Shown here in pieces: positions 47,430 through 55,993 of a stretch of DNA of 64,000 nt. The DNA is from Geoalkalibacter_A sp034189505 (GTDB lineage Bacteria > Desulfobacterota > Desulfuromonadia > Desulfuromonadales > Geoalkalibacteraceae). Numbering within the stretch: position 1 is the first letter of the stretch; each line of letters begins with the position of its first letter. The notes under the pieces were generated by a model. It made no database searches, had not been told where the DNA came from, and saw only the letters and a list, made by a program, of their open reading frames with translations. Position numbers and translations under genes: made by a program. The stretch covers positions 1 to 64,000 of the forward strand of contig JAXHUR010000003.1 of NCBI GenBank assembly GCA_034189505.1, given 5' to 3'.

Positions 47430-48362
47430 TCAACTGCAGTCAAGATCATGCATGGTGCGAACGCAGTCGCGTCCCTCTTTTTTAGCCAGATAGAGCGCGT
47501 CATCGGCGATGCGGATCAGATCGTCCACAGAATGAATGTTTTCGCAAGGATAGCAGGCTACGCCCAGGCTGACGCTGATTTTCTCGTTCACCATATTGCC
47601 GCCGAAACTCAGTTCACCGGTGGCTGTACGCAGTCGCTCCGCCACCTGTACGGCCATCTCCAGGTCGGAGTCCGGCAGGACCAGGGCGAATTCCTCGCCG
47701 CCGTAACGCGCGGCCAGGTCATATTCACGCAGATGCCTGCGTAGCAGGCTGGCCATTTCAGTCAGGACTTCATCTCCGGCCTGATGGCCGAAGGTGTCGT
47801 TGAATTTTTTGAAGTGGTCGATGTCAACCATGATCAGTGAAAAAGGTGCCTCGCCGCGGCTGCTGCGCTTGAATTCCCGGGTCAGAGTCTCCATCAGGTG
47901 GCGCCGGTTGGCCAACCGCGTCAGGGGGTCGGTGTTGGAAAGTTCCAGCAGCAGTTGATTGCTTTCCTTGAGGCTGTCCTGCAGGGATTTGACCTTGAGC
48001 TGCACCTTGACGCGGGCGATCAGTTCGCCTGGGTCGAAAGGTTTGGTGACATAATCGCTGGCTCCCAGCTCAAGACCGCGGATTTTATCTTCCCGGTTTT
48101 CCTTGCCGGTGAGCATGATCACCGGGATGTCGCGCAGCTCCTCGCGGGTTTTCACCATAGCGAGGAATTTGAAGCCGTCGATGCCGGGCATATCCACGTC
48201 GCACAGCACAACATCCACCGGTTGTGCAACAACCTTTTTAAAACCCTCCAGGCCGTCACCAGCCTCAAAATAGCGATTGAACAGGGAGTTCTGCTGGAGG
48301 ATTTCGAGAATATGCTGTCGTCCGACCTTGGAGTCGTCGACAATGAGAATGGAATTATCCAT
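47430..48362 (-). CDS. Response regulator with diguanylate cyclase (GGDEF) output
   Basis: A 310-residue protein. Residues 1-125 are a complete receiver domain: ILIVDDSK acidic pair, Asp55 in VVLCDVDMPG and Lys in DYVTKPF. Residues about 140-300 form a GGDEF domain with LTRLANRRHLM and the active site YGGEEF. An inhibitory RxxD site (REYD) lies five residues before GGEEF, so product feedback is expected. Phosphorylation would raise c-di-GMP synthesis. It is a single gene; the partner kinase is not here. The product could act on the receiver-PilZ protein encoded near 15 kb. Confidence 0.95.
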   Translation of the reverse strand: MDNSILIVDDSKVGRQHILEILQQNSLFNRYFEAGDGLEGFKKVVAQPVDVVLCDVDMPGIDGFKFLAMVKTREELRDIPVIMLTGKENREDKIRGLELGASDYVTKPFDPGELIARVKVQLKVKSLQDSLKESNQLLLELSNTDPLTRLANRRHLMETLTREFKRSSRGEAPFSLIMVDIDHFKKFNDTFGHQAGDEVLTEMASLLRRHLREYDLAARYGGEEFALVLPDSDLEMAVQVAERLRTATGELSFGGNMVNEKISVSLGVACYPCENIHSVDDLIRIADDALYLAKKEGRDCVRTMHDLDCS

Positions 48363-48400
48363 CGCGTGTGATCTTCATCTTTACTGATTAGTTTCCTTAA

Positions 48401-48430
48401 ATGATAGTCCTGCTCAGAGGGTATTGTAAA
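48401..48430 (-). promoter_or_regulatory. Sigma70-type promoter for the diguanylate cyclase
   Basis: On the minus strand TTTACA (48430-48425), an 18-bp spacer and TATCAT (48406-48401), about 40 bp upstream of the start. Confidence 0.5.
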
Positions 48431-48613
48431 GAGAAATCGTCTTCTTTTGACTTCTTTTTGTGCCGGGTTGTACTGAACAGTTCTGCAATTTCCACGCCCA
48501 ATATTGGCCTGGACTAAGAATGCCTGACAAATGGGAGGACTATAGAATCAAGGCGGAAAGTGAGTTGTTGATTAAAGCAGGAGTGTTGCAGCCGGTATCG
48601 GGGAGGGGGTTGG

Positions 48614-48657
48614 AAAAGAACCCCGATGCGAAAAGCACGCAGAGCGGGGTCTTTTTA
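48614..48657 (-). terminator. Imperfect terminator, probably of aroG
   Basis: ACCCCG (48620-48625) pairs with CGGGGT (48645-48650), flanked by AAAAGA and CTTTTT so that the stem extends and a T-run follows in either direction. No plus-strand gene precedes it, so aroG (minus) is the likelier user, but a repeat lies between aroG and this hairpin. Confidence 0.5.
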
Positions 48658-48670
48658 ATTTGCAATTCTG

Positions 48671-48830
48671 AAATTGATGGCGTCGCAAAAACTCACCAAC
48701 TGCTGCGTTGCTGCAATTGCTCTCGCTGCTTCGACGTACGTAAGTACGCCTCATTGCTCGACAATCGCGCGCCTTGCATTTGGCGCTTTTTGCTTAGCCA
48801 TCGACATTGATGCTTTTCTGCGAAAGCATC
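48671..48830. repeat. Dispersed intergenic repeat element with palindromic core
   Basis: The stretch from GATGGCGTCGCAAAAACTCA to TTTTTGCTTAGCCATC has ends that mirror each other (GATGGC near 48676-48681 and GCCATC near 48797-48802) and a core GACGTACGTAAGTACGCC. It matches my memory of a repeat found many times between genes in Desulfuromonadales genomes. A GATGCTTT/AAAGCATC hairpin (48809-48830) follows. It sits between aroG and its terminator. Copy number was not checked. Confidence 0.55.
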
Positions 48831-48855
48831 TGAAATTGGACGGAATGATTACAAA

Positions 48856-49923
48856 TCAGCTGATGCGTCGGCCGCCGTGTTCGCGCAGTTGCTGCGCCGC
48901 GTGCCGCAGCATGCGTTCGGTCGTTTCCCAGTCCACGCATTTATCGGTGATGGAGACGCCGTACTGCAGTTCACTGAGGGTCTGTTTCATGGGCTGGTTG
49001 CCGGCGTGGATGTTGCTCTCGATCATCAGGGCGCAGATCGAACGATTGCCGTTTTTGATCTGGTCGATCACGTCGAGCATGACCTGCTCCTGGAGATCAT
49101 GATTCTTGCGGGAATTGGCGTGGCTGCAGTCGACCATGATCGCCTGATTCAGATCGTTGCGGGTCAGCAGTTCTTCCACCCGTGCAATGTCCTCTGCCGA
49201 ATAATTTGGTTTGTCATTGCCGCCGCGCAGCACGATGTGGGTGTCGGGGTTGCCGATGGTGTGCACGATGGAACTGCGCCCCTCGTTGTTGATGCCGAGA
49301 AAGCTGTGGGAGTGGCGCGCCGCCGCCATGGCATCGAGGGCGATCTGCAGGTTCCCGTCGGTTCCGTTTTTAAACCCGATGGGAAAGGACAGACCGCTCG
49401 ACATTTCACGATGGGTCTGGGATTCGGTGGTGCGTGCCCCGATCGCTCCCCAGCTCACCAGATCGGCCAGGTAATGAGGGGTGATGGGGTCGAGCATCTC
49501 GCCGGCCACCGGCAACTCGAGATCGGTGATTGAGCTCAGCAGCCGCCGGGCGACGCCGAGGCCTTTGGAAATCTGGTGTGTCCCGTTGAGGTCCGGGTCG
49601 TTGATCAGCCCTTTCCAGCCGATGGTGGTGCGCGGCTTCTCGAAATAAACCCGCATGACCAGCAGCAGATCGTCGGATAGTTCCCGGTGCAGTTTTGCCA
49701 GCCGCGCCGCATAATCGATGGCGGCGCGTGGGTCGTGAATGGAGCAGGGACCCACCACCACCATCAGGCGGCGATCGCGCTGGTGAATGATGTCAAGCAC
49801 CTGTTGACGGGAGGCCGCCACGAACTGGGCGGCTTTCTCCGACAGGGGAAAAACCTGCTTGAGGTCCGAAGGAGAAACAATGGGAGTGAATGTTTTGACT
49901 TTGAGATTGTTGGTGCGAATCAT
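48856..49923 (-). CDS. aroG: 3-deoxy-7-phosphoheptulonate synthase (DAHP synthase)
   Basis: A 355-residue class I (AroF/G/H) DAHP synthase, first step of the shikimate pathway. Motifs: VVGPCSIHDP, MRVYFEKPRTTIGWKGLINDP, GARTTESQTHREMSSGLS-type active site, and VDCSHANSRK. The N-terminal helix expected to hold the allosteric site is present. Start at ATG 49923 is chosen because it matches the usual family N-terminus (MIRTNNLKV); the frame open to 49989 has no clear ribosome site. The paralogue (F, G or H by feedback amino acid) cannot be decided. Confidence 0.94.
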   Translation of the reverse strand: MIRTNNLKVKTFTPIVSPSDLKQVFPLSEKAAQFVAASRQQVLDIIHQRDRRLMVVVGPCSIHDPRAAIDYAARLAKLHRELSDDLLLVMRVYFEKPRTTIGWKGLINDPDLNGTHQISKGLGVARRLLSSITDLELPVAGEMLDPITPHYLADLVSWGAIGARTTESQTHREMSSGLSFPIGFKNGTDGNLQIALDAMAAARHSHSFLGINNEGRSSIVHTIGNPDTHIVLRGGNDKPNYSAEDIARVEELLTRNDLNQAIMVDCSHANSRKNHDLQEQVMLDVIDQIKNGNRSICALMIESNIHAGNQPMKQTLSELQYGVSITDKCVDWETTERMLRHAAQQLREHGGRRIS

Positions 49924-50104
49924 AAAGCGCAGTCCGATCCGGATATATTGACGGTTAATATTCCAAGGCGTGGGAATGGTCGATTGCAATGCACGATAAT
50001 TTACGTGACTCCATAGCCTGTTGTCAAACCTGCGATGCTGCTAAGTACTGGTATGGAGCAGGTTTTCGACTATAGCAAAGTTTTGGTTGAAATAGGTAAA
50101 TCGT

Positions 50105-50134
50105 TTGACATGAATTTAAGGATTTCGGTATAAA
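50105..50134 (+). promoter_or_regulatory. Sigma70-type promoter for yggT-divIVA-yggU
   Basis: Perfect TTGACA (50105-50110), an 18-bp spacer and TATAAA (50129-50134), 85 bp upstream of yggT. Confidence 0.65.
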
Positions 50135-50218
50135 AGGCATTCAAATTAAAAAGAGTTTCGTTGTTTCTTCAAGCTGATTTCACGCTTCGGCGTGTTGAGA
50201 TGAAAGGACTTTTGAGAC

Positions 50219-50515
50219 ATGGATATTATGGGGAGCCTGTTTGCCGCGGTTGTAAGAATCATTAACCTGGGGATCACCCTCTATATTTATATCGTGATTG
50301 CCAGCGCCCTGATCTCCTGGGTCAATCCCGATCCCTACAACCCGATTGTGCGTTTTCTGCGCAATGCGACAGATCCGCTGCTTGATCGGATTCGCCGCGC
50401 GCTCCCGGTGCAGATGGGAGGTTTTGACCTCTCTCCCATTGTTCTGATTTTCGGTCTTTATCTGGTTTCCGCCCTGCTGAACTCTTTAGCCATCGGCATG
50501 ACGCGGGGATTTTAG
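50219..50515 (+). CDS. YggT-family membrane protein
   Basis: A 98-residue protein with two membrane helices (about 10-35, and 70-92) and the YggT family centre ISWVNPDPYNPIVRFLRNATDP, repeated in spirit by LLDRIRRALPVQMGGFDLSPI. YggT proteins are near cell-division genes in many bacteria. AAAGGA precedes the ATG. It is the first of a three-gene unit with the DivIVA and YggU genes. Confidence 0.92.
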   Translation: MDIMGSLFAAVVRIINLGITLYIYIVIASALISWVNPDPYNPIVRFLRNATDPLLDRIRRALPVQMGGFDLSPIVLIFGLYLVSALLNSLAIGMTRGF

Positions 50516-50525
50516 CGGAGTTTTC

Positions 50526-51107
50526 ATGGCCATTACGCCTATAGACATCCAGCAGCATCAATTCAAATCTCAACTTCTGGGGTATGACAAGGCTGCTGTC
50601 GACCGTTTCCTCGAACTGGTGGCCGACGACCTTGAACGACTCCACCTGCAGCAGCAGCAGACGCGCGAGGAATTGGCCCGCACCCAGGAGGATCTGGCCC
50701 GGATGCGTGAACGCGAGTCGACTCTCAAACAGACCTTGATTACGGCGCAGAAAGTTACCGACGAGCTGCGCGACAACGCGCGCAAAGAAGCTGAAGTAAT
50801 TATCGCAGACGCCCAGGTGCGGGCCGAGCAGATTGTGCGGGAGGCAGAAAACCGGCGTATCGGGCTGATCAACGAGGTGCAGGAACTTAAGCGCCAGAAG
50901 GTCTCCTTTGAATCCGGCCTGCGTGCTCTGGTGGAAAGCCATCTGCGGCTGCTCGATCTCGACGCGCTGCCGTTGAGTCGCAGGGAGGATGCGCACGATG
51001 CATTGCAGTCGACAGCCTCCCTGGAGGAGCTGGTCGGGGGGGAGGGCCCTCCCCGGAGCAACCCGAAGAAGGAAGACGAAGAAAGTGATGAATTCGGCAC
51101 TGACTGA
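50526..51107 (+). CDS. DivIVA-domain protein
   Basis: A 193-residue coiled-coil protein. The N-terminal DivIVA signature is ITPIDIQQHQFKSQLLGYDK (F and GYD region), followed by a long heptad-rich coil (residues 30-150) and a charged acidic tail. DivIVA proteins bind curved membrane and recruit polar or septal proteins; they are typical of Gram-positives but also occur in deltaproteobacteria. It starts 10 bp after yggT and overlaps the yggU start by 20 bp. Confidence 0.9.
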   Translation: MAITPIDIQQHQFKSQLLGYDKAAVDRFLELVADDLERLHLQQQQTREELARTQEDLARMRERESTLKQTLITAQKVTDELRDNARKEAEVIIADAQVRAEQIVREAENRRIGLINEVQELKRQKVSFESGLRALVESHLRLLDLDALPLSRREDAHDALQSTASLEELVGGEGPPRSNPKKEDEESDEFGTD

Positions 51108-51375
51108 AACTCAGGAAGGTGTCATTGTGGCTGTCTATGTGCAGCCGCGCGCCAGTCGCGACGAGGTGGTCGGCATGCATGGCGACGCCCTTCGCGTGCG
51201 GCTGACTGCGCCGCCGGTGGAAGGGGCGGCCAACCAGCGCTGCCGCGAGTTTCTTGCCAAACTTTTAAGGGTTCCCAAGTCGGATGTGACATTGGTTTCC
51301 GGAGACAAATCCAGACATAAGCGACTTTTGATCCGGGGTGTCGATGCTGCCGCTGTTTTTGAACGGCTGAAATAG
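51088..51375 (+). CDS. DUF167 family protein YggU
   Basis: A 95-residue protein with VYVQPRASRDEVVGMHGDALRV, LTAPPVEGAANQRCREFLAK and VSGDKSRHKRLLIRG, the standard YggU/DUF167 motifs. ATG 51088 lies inside the end of the DivIVA gene, a sign of coupling. Function unknown; it is conserved and often next to yggT. Confidence 0.93.
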   Translation: MNSALTETQEGVIVAVYVQPRASRDEVVGMHGDALRVRLTAPPVEGAANQRCREFLAKLLRVPKSDVTLVSGDKSRHKRLLIRGVDAAAVFERLK

Positions 51376-51404
51376 GAGCCGGTCATTTTTTTGCCCGCTG
51401 TGCC

Positions 51405-51433
51405 TTGACATAGCGGATCTCCGGGATTAAATT
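51405..51433 (+). promoter_or_regulatory. Sigma70-type promoter for the FmdB gene
   Basis: Perfect TTGACA (51405-51410), a 17-bp spacer and TAAATT (51428-51433), 36 bp upstream of the start codon. Confidence 0.55.
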
Positions 51434-51468
51434 AAGCGCGATTTCCGACCCAATGGAGGTGTTTCAAA

Positions 51469-51735
51469 ATGCCGATGTACGAATATCAGTGTGATGCCTG
51501 CGGCCGGGTTTTCGAGGCCCGGCAGAAATTTTCCGATGCTCCTCTGAGCGACTGCAGACTCTGTGGCGCCGGTCCGGTGACCAAGCTGATCTCCCAGAGT
51601 GCGTTCACCCTCAAGGGAGGCGGCTGGTACCAGCAGGGTTACGGCACGAGCCAGGAAAAAGCTCCGGCGGCCTGCGCGGCGGCGAGCGGCGACAGCGGCG
51701 GTTGCGCGTCCTGTCCGAAAGCCGCAAACGAGTAA
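51469..51735 (+). CDS. FmdB-family zinc-ribbon protein
   Basis: An 88-residue protein with the FmdB/CxxC_CxxC_SSSS zinc ribbon at the N-terminus (MPMYEYQCDACGRVF and CRLCGAGPVTKLIS). The tail is Ala/Ser/Gly-rich with two further Cys (GGCASC near residue 80). Some homologues act as regulators of formamidase or amidase genes, but most are of unknown role. A 34-bp palindromic terminator follows. Confidence 0.9.
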   Translation: MPMYEYQCDACGRVFEARQKFSDAPLSDCRLCGAGPVTKLISQSAFTLKGGGWYQQGYGTSQEKAPAACAAASGDSGGCASCPKAANE

Positions 51736-51757
51736 ATCCATAACGATCAACGATGCA

Positions 51758-51791
51758 ACACAAAAGACCCCGGATCCGGGGTCTTTTGTGT
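51758..51791 (+). terminator. Terminator after the FmdB gene
   Basis: A perfect 34-bp palindrome centred on GGATCC, with ACACAAAAGACCCC and its complement as arms and a T-rich tail. Confidence 0.85.
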
Positions 51792-51821
51792 TTTCGGCCT
51801 TTTGTGGACCGTGCGCCCGTC

Positions 51822-51850
51822 TTTACTTTCCCGCTTCCGTTGCGTATAGT
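51822..51850 (+). promoter_or_regulatory. Probable promoter of folD
   Basis: TTTACT (51822-51827), a 17-bp spacer and TATAGT (51845-51850), about 50 bp upstream of folD. Confidence 0.45.
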
Positions 51851-51902
51851 TTGGTATCCTTATTCGATAAATTCCAATCCGATTTCAGGAGGTATGACAG
51901 GC

Positions 51903-52769
51903 GTGGCTCACATTATTGACGGTAAGGCGATTGCAAAGGAAATCCGGACCCGGATCAAGGACGAAACGGCAGAGCTGAAAAAGTGTGATGTGACCCCCGG
52001 CCTGGCGGTGGTACTGGTGGGGGATGATCCGGCCAGCCGGGTTTACGTCACCATGAAGGAAAAGGCCTGTGCCGAAGCGGGAATTTTTTCCGATGAGCAC
52101 AAACTGCCGGCGGAAACCAGCGAAGAGCAGCTGCTGGAACTTGTGGCCCAGCTCAACGCCGATGAGCGCATCGACGGCATCCTGGTGCAGCTGCCCCTCC
52201 CTGATCACATCGATGAGAGCAAGGTGCTGGAGGCGATTTCCCCTAAAAAGGACGTTGACGGGTTTCATCCCTACAATGTCGGCCGTCTGGCGACCGGCAA
52301 CCCCCTGTTTAAGCCCTGCACGCCCTATGGCGTGATGAAGATGCTCGAGCACACCGGCGTGGATCTGACTGGCGCGGACGTTGTCGTGGTCGGTCGCTCC
52401 AATATCGTGGGCAAACCGGTGGCTCTGATGTGCCTGGCCCAGCACGCGACCGTGACCATCTGCCATTCCCGCACCCGCGACCTGGCCCAGCGGGTCAAAG
52501 CGGCGGATGTGGTCATTGCCGCAGTGGGACGCGCTGAGATGATCAAGGGAGAATGGATCAAGTCCGGCGCCACGGTGATCGACGTCGGCATCAACCGCGT
52601 GGGCGAGAAAAAACTGGTGGGCGATGTGGAGTTCGCCGCGGCATCCGAAAAGGCCGCCGCCATTACGCCGGTGCCCGGCGGGGTCGGGCCCATGACCATT
52701 GCCATGCTGCTGCAGAATACCCTGGAAAGCGCCAAACGGCGCGCCTCCGGGTGCGGTTGCAGCAAGTAG
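51903..52769 (+). CDS. folD: Bifunctional methylene-THF dehydrogenase / methenyl-THF cyclohydrolase
   Basis: A 288-residue FolD that links 10-formyl- and 5,10-methylene-tetrahydrofolate. Motifs: VVLVGDDPASRVYVTMKEKAC (catalytic Lys region), DGILVQLPLPDHID, PCTPYGVMKMLE, VVVGRSNIVGKPVALM and PGGVGPMTIAMLLQNT. GTG 51903 is taken as start because AGGAGG lies 10 bp upstream and it fits the usual MxxIIDGK opening; ATG 51894 is too close to that site. It is the first gene of the one-carbon block and is followed by a hairpin. Confidence 0.95.
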   Translation: MAHIIDGKAIAKEIRTRIKDETAELKKCDVTPGLAVVLVGDDPASRVYVTMKEKACAEAGIFSDEHKLPAETSEEQLLELVAQLNADERIDGILVQLPLPDHIDESKVLEAISPKKDVDGFHPYNVGRLATGNPLFKPCTPYGVMKMLEHTGVDLTGADVVVVGRSNIVGKPVALMCLAQHATVTICHSRTRDLAQRVKAADVVIAAVGRAEMIKGEWIKSGATVIDVGINRVGEKKLVGDVEFAAASEKAAAITPVPGGVGPMTIAMLLQNTLESAKRRASGCGCSK

Positions 52770-52778
52770 CTGGAAAAC

Positions 52779-52822
52779 AAAAGAGCGTCCACGATCCCTT
52801 GGGAATCGGCGGGCGCTTTTTT
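52779..52822 (+). terminator. Terminator after folD
   Basis: A long imperfect hairpin (AAAAGAGCGTCC with GGCGGGCGCTTTTTT, inner CGATCCC/GGGAATCG) ends in six T. It may reduce read-through into metV, 28 bp downstream. Confidence 0.8.
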
Positions 52823-52849
52823 CTTTGCCGGTCCTGTGAGGAACAAGTC

Positions 52850-53494
52850 ATGATCATCAGCAGGCAAAAAGAGAAAGAGAATCTGCTGCGTCACCTGGAA
52901 GGCAAGCATAAGCTGTTTCTGGTGGGGTGCGGCGCCTGCGCTACCGTGTGCAAGTCCGGCGGAGAGGAAGAGGTTTTCCAGATGCAGGAATGGCTGGTTT
53001 CCACCGGGCGGGAGGTCACCGGCAGTGTCGTGATCGAGGAGGCCTGCCATATCATGCGGGCCGGCCGCGATCTGCGTCACAACAAAAGTGCCGTTGAAGA
53101 GGCTGATGCCCTGATGGTCATGACCTGCGGCGCGGGAATCCAGTCGATCTCGAGTCACACCGAAAAGCGGGTCATCGGCGCTCTGGATTCGTTGTTTCTC
53201 GGCAATGTCCGCCGCCTCGGCCAGTACGAAGAGAAGTGCTCGCTGTGCGGTGATTGCATTCTCAATGAAACCGCCGGCATCTGCCCCGTCACCAATTGCG
53301 CCAAGGGACTTCTCAATGGCCCCTGCGGCGGTATGGAAGAAGGCAGATGTGAGTCAGACCGCAACCTGGATTGTGCCTGGATGCTGATTTATGAGCGGCT
53401 CTCGCGCCAGGGGCGCAAAGGTGTGTTTGCACGGGTGGTGCCTGCCAAGGACTGGGGCCACCGCCATCAGCCCGGAAGACACAAGATTCGATAG
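52850..53494 (+). CDS. metV: MetV-type methylene-THF reductase zinc/Fe-S subunit
   Basis: A 214-residue protein of the MTHFR C-terminal (MetV) family. Cysteine groups are LFLVGCGACATVCKSGG (C26-C33 region) and a later series KCSLCGDC, GICPVTNCAKG and NGPCGG. MetV binds Zn or Fe-S and pairs with MetF in anaerobes that run the methyl branch of C1 metabolism, as in acetogens. AAGTC and GAGGAAC lie upstream of ATG 52850. metF starts 2 bp after its stop. Confidence 0.9.
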   Translation: MIISRQKEKENLLRHLEGKHKLFLVGCGACATVCKSGGEEEVFQMQEWLVSTGREVTGSVVIEEACHIMRAGRDLRHNKSAVEEADALMVMTCGAGIQSISSHTEKRVIGALDSLFLGNVRRLGQYEEKCSLCGDCILNETAGICPVTNCAKGLLNGPCGGMEEGRCESDRNLDCAWMLIYERLSRQGRKGVFARVVPAKDWGHRHQPGRHKIR

Positions 53495-53496
53495 TC

Positions 53497-54354
53497 ATGT
53501 CGAAACTGGCAGAAAAACTTATCGCCGGGGAGTTCGTGGTAACGGCTGAAGTCGCACCCCCCAAAGGGGTGGATCTCGATGGGGTGCTTGCAACCGCGGC
53601 CAGTTTCCCGCCTGAAGTGGTTGCCGTCAATGTGACGGATAATCAGGGGGCCAATATGCGCATGGCGCCTCTGGTGGTGGCGACGCTGCTCCATCAGGGC
53701 GGCGTTGAGCCCGTCCTGCAGATGACCTGCCGGGACCGCAACCGCATGGCGCTGCAGTCCGACCTGCTCGGAGCGGCCGCCCTCGGCATCAAAAATCTGC
53801 TGCTGCTCTCCGGGGATCATCCCCGCTTCGGCGACCATCCTCATGCGCGCGGGGTGTTCGACCTGGACTCGGTGCAATTGCTCCAGGCCGCAGACAGGCT
53901 GGCCTCCGGGCAGGACCTGGCCGGCAGGCCCCTGGGCGGCTCACCGGTCTTTTTCAGCGGGGCGGCTGTCAGCCCGCAGGCCGAGCCTTTCGAACTGATG
54001 TTTCAGAAGTTCCGCAAGAAAGTCGAGGCCGGGGCGCGGTTCTTCCAGACCCAGGCCGTTTTCTGCGAGAAGCCCCTGGCACGCTTTATGGAGCAGGCCG
54101 CCCCTCTGCGTGTTCCCGTGCTGCTCGGGGTTCTGTTGTTGAAAAATGCCCGCATGGCCCGCTTTGTCCATGAACACGTCCCCGGGGTGCGGGTGCCGGA
54201 GCCTTTGATTGACCGCCTGGACGCCGCGGCCGATCCGCTGGAAGAAGGGGTGCGCATTGCCCGTGAAACGGTGAGTCTGGCCCGCCGGCATTGTCAGGGT
54301 GTGCATCTGATGACGCTGGGGTGCGAGGATAGGATTTCAGAGATTCTTTGTTAG
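53497..54354 (+). CDS. metF: 5,10-methylenetetrahydrofolate reductase
   Basis: A 285-residue TIM-barrel flavoprotein. The start AEKLIAGEFVVTAEVAPPKG, LLLLSGDHPRFGDHP and FFQTQAVF are characteristic. It makes 5-methyl-THF from methylene-THF, either for methionine or reversibly in C1 pathways. Direct coupling to metV points to the MetVF complex. Confidence 0.93.
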   Translation: MSKLAEKLIAGEFVVTAEVAPPKGVDLDGVLATAASFPPEVVAVNVTDNQGANMRMAPLVVATLLHQGGVEPVLQMTCRDRNRMALQSDLLGAAALGIKNLLLLSGDHPRFGDHPHARGVFDLDSVQLLQAADRLASGQDLAGRPLGGSPVFFSGAAVSPQAEPFELMFQKFRKKVEAGARFFQTQAVFCEKPLARFMEQAAPLRVPVLLGVLLLKNARMARFVHEHVPGVRVPEPLIDRLDAAADPLEEGVRIARETVSLARRHCQGVHLMTLGCEDRISEILC

Positions 54355-54394
54355 GCTTGTTTGAACGCGTCATTTTGAAGGGCAGGGAGGTGCC

Positions 54395-55489
54395 ATGTTG
54401 AAACATTCTCCTCTCCATGAAATTCATCAATCGCTTGGCGCGCGCATGGTCGAATTCGGCGGATGGCTGATGCCCGTGCGCTATTCCGGAGTGATCGACG
54501 AGCATCTGGCCGTTCGCAATGCTGCCGGCCTGTTCGATGTCTCCCACATGGGCGAAATTGAAGTCAAAGGGGCCGACGCTCTGGACTTTCTGCAGGATCT
54601 GACCGTCAACGATGTGAGTCTGCTGCAAAACGGCCAGGTGCAGTATACCGCCATGTGCTACCCTCACGGCGGTACCGTGGACGATCTTACCCTCTACCGC
54701 TTCGACCACGACCATTTCCTTTTGTGCGTCAACGCCGCCAACATCGACAAAGACTTTGCCTGGATCGAGCAGGCCCGCACGGACAGCGGCTATACAGAGG
54801 TTCTCTGCCATAACCGCAGCTACGAATTTGCACAGCTCGCCCTGCAGGGACCTGCCTCGGAGGGCATATTATCCCGCCTTACCCAGACTCAACTGGATAA
54901 AATCGCCTACTACCATTTTCACGAGGGCCTGGTGGCCGATGTGCCGATGATCATCTCGCGCACCGGCTATACGGGGGAGGACGGCTTCGAGCTTTATCTG
55001 GCCCCCGATCAGGCCGAGCCCGTCTGGCAGGCACTCCTGGAGGCGGGGAAACCCGATGGACTGCTGCCGGCTGGTCTCGGAGCGCGCGATACGCTGCGCC
55101 TCGAGGCGGGGCTTGCTCTCTACGGCCATGAGCTGAGTCCGGAAATCAGCCCTCTCGAAGCACGGCTGGGGTGGATTGTCAAATTGGACAAGGGAGATTT
55201 TATCGGGCGCGCCGCTCTGGCTCGCATCAAGAATCAGGGGCCGCCCCGGAGATTGATCGGCCTGCAGATGACCGAGGCCGGAGTCCCTCGCGCCGGTTAT
55301 GCGATTTTTCACCGTGACCGTCGCATCGGTCACGTGACCAGCGGCACTCTTTCTCCCTCTCTGCGCGAGGGGATTGCCCTGGCGCTCGTTGAACATGCTC
55401 CGCTGCTGCCTGGTACGGAGGTGCATGTCGAGATCCGCGGCCGTCGGGTTGCTGCGAAAGTTGTTAAACCCCCGTTTTTCCGTTCCTGA
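54395..55489 (+). CDS. gcvT: Glycine cleavage T protein (aminomethyltransferase)
   Basis: A 364-residue T protein that releases ammonia and transfers the methylene group from the lipoyl-bound intermediate to THF. Motifs: SPLHEIHQSLGARMVEFGGW, FDVSHMGEIEVKG, DDLTLYRF, RTGYTGEDGFELY and GLGARDTLRLEAGLALYGHE. GGGAGG precedes the ATG. Gap to metF is 40 bp, so no separate glycine riboswitch fits. Confidence 0.97.
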   Translation: MLKHSPLHEIHQSLGARMVEFGGWLMPVRYSGVIDEHLAVRNAAGLFDVSHMGEIEVKGADALDFLQDLTVNDVSLLQNGQVQYTAMCYPHGGTVDDLTLYRFDHDHFLLCVNAANIDKDFAWIEQARTDSGYTEVLCHNRSYEFAQLALQGPASEGILSRLTQTQLDKIAYYHFHEGLVADVPMIISRTGYTGEDGFELYLAPDQAEPVWQALLEAGKPDGLLPAGLGARDTLRLEAGLALYGHELSPEISPLEARLGWIVKLDKGDFIGRAALARIKNQGPPRRLIGLQMTEAGVPRAGYAIFHRDRRIGHVTSGTLSPSLREGIALALVEHAPLLPGTEVHVEIRGRRVAAKVVKPPFFRS

Positions 55490-55534
55490 CCGGGGACGGC
55501 TGTTGCAAAATATTAATTTTCAGGAGGCAGGGAC

Positions 55535-55918
55535 ATGGATTTTCCAGAGGAACTCAAGTACACCGAAGAACATGAATGGGTGCTGGTCGAGGATGACGTC
55601 GTCTCCGTCGGTATCACGGACTTTGCCCAGGACTCTCTGGGCGATATCGTTTTTGTTGAACTTCCGGAGGTCGGTGCGCGGGTCGAGGCGGGCAAGGCTT
55701 TCGGGGTGGTGGAATCCGTCAAAGCCGTTTCCGACATTTATTCCCCGGTGACAGGGGAGGTGGTCGAAGTCAACGAGGAATTGCCTGACGAACCGGAAGT
55801 CCTCAATACCTCTCCCTACGAAGATGGCTGGATGGTCAAGATCCGCTACAGCGAGCCCGAGGAGCTTGATGAGCTGCTGGACGCCGACGCCTACCGTGAG
55901 CTGACCGAAGAAGAATAG
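55535..55918 (+). CDS. gcvH: Glycine cleavage H protein
   Basis: A 127-residue carrier with lipoyl Lys63 in VVESVKAVSDIYSP, and the usual LKYTEEHEWV start. It shuttles the aminomethyl group between P, T and L proteins. AGGAGGC precedes the ATG. It is acidic like most GcvH. Confidence 0.97.
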   Translation: MDFPEELKYTEEHEWVLVEDDVVSVGITDFAQDSLGDIVFVELPEVGARVEAGKAFGVVESVKAVSDIYSPVTGEVVEVNEELPDEPEVLNTSPYEDGWMVKIRYSEPEELDELLDADAYRELTEEE

Positions 55919-55993
55919 CGCTTTCAGCCTGAAAGAATCACATCGGTGTAGCGGTTCCTGTAAGTGCTTTTCAACCTCAGGGAGGGTTCGTTC

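Noticed and set aside
54355..54394. Glycine riboswitch before gcvT
   Set aside because: Only 40 bp separate metF and gcvT, too short for a glycine aptamer, and no matching motif is seen.
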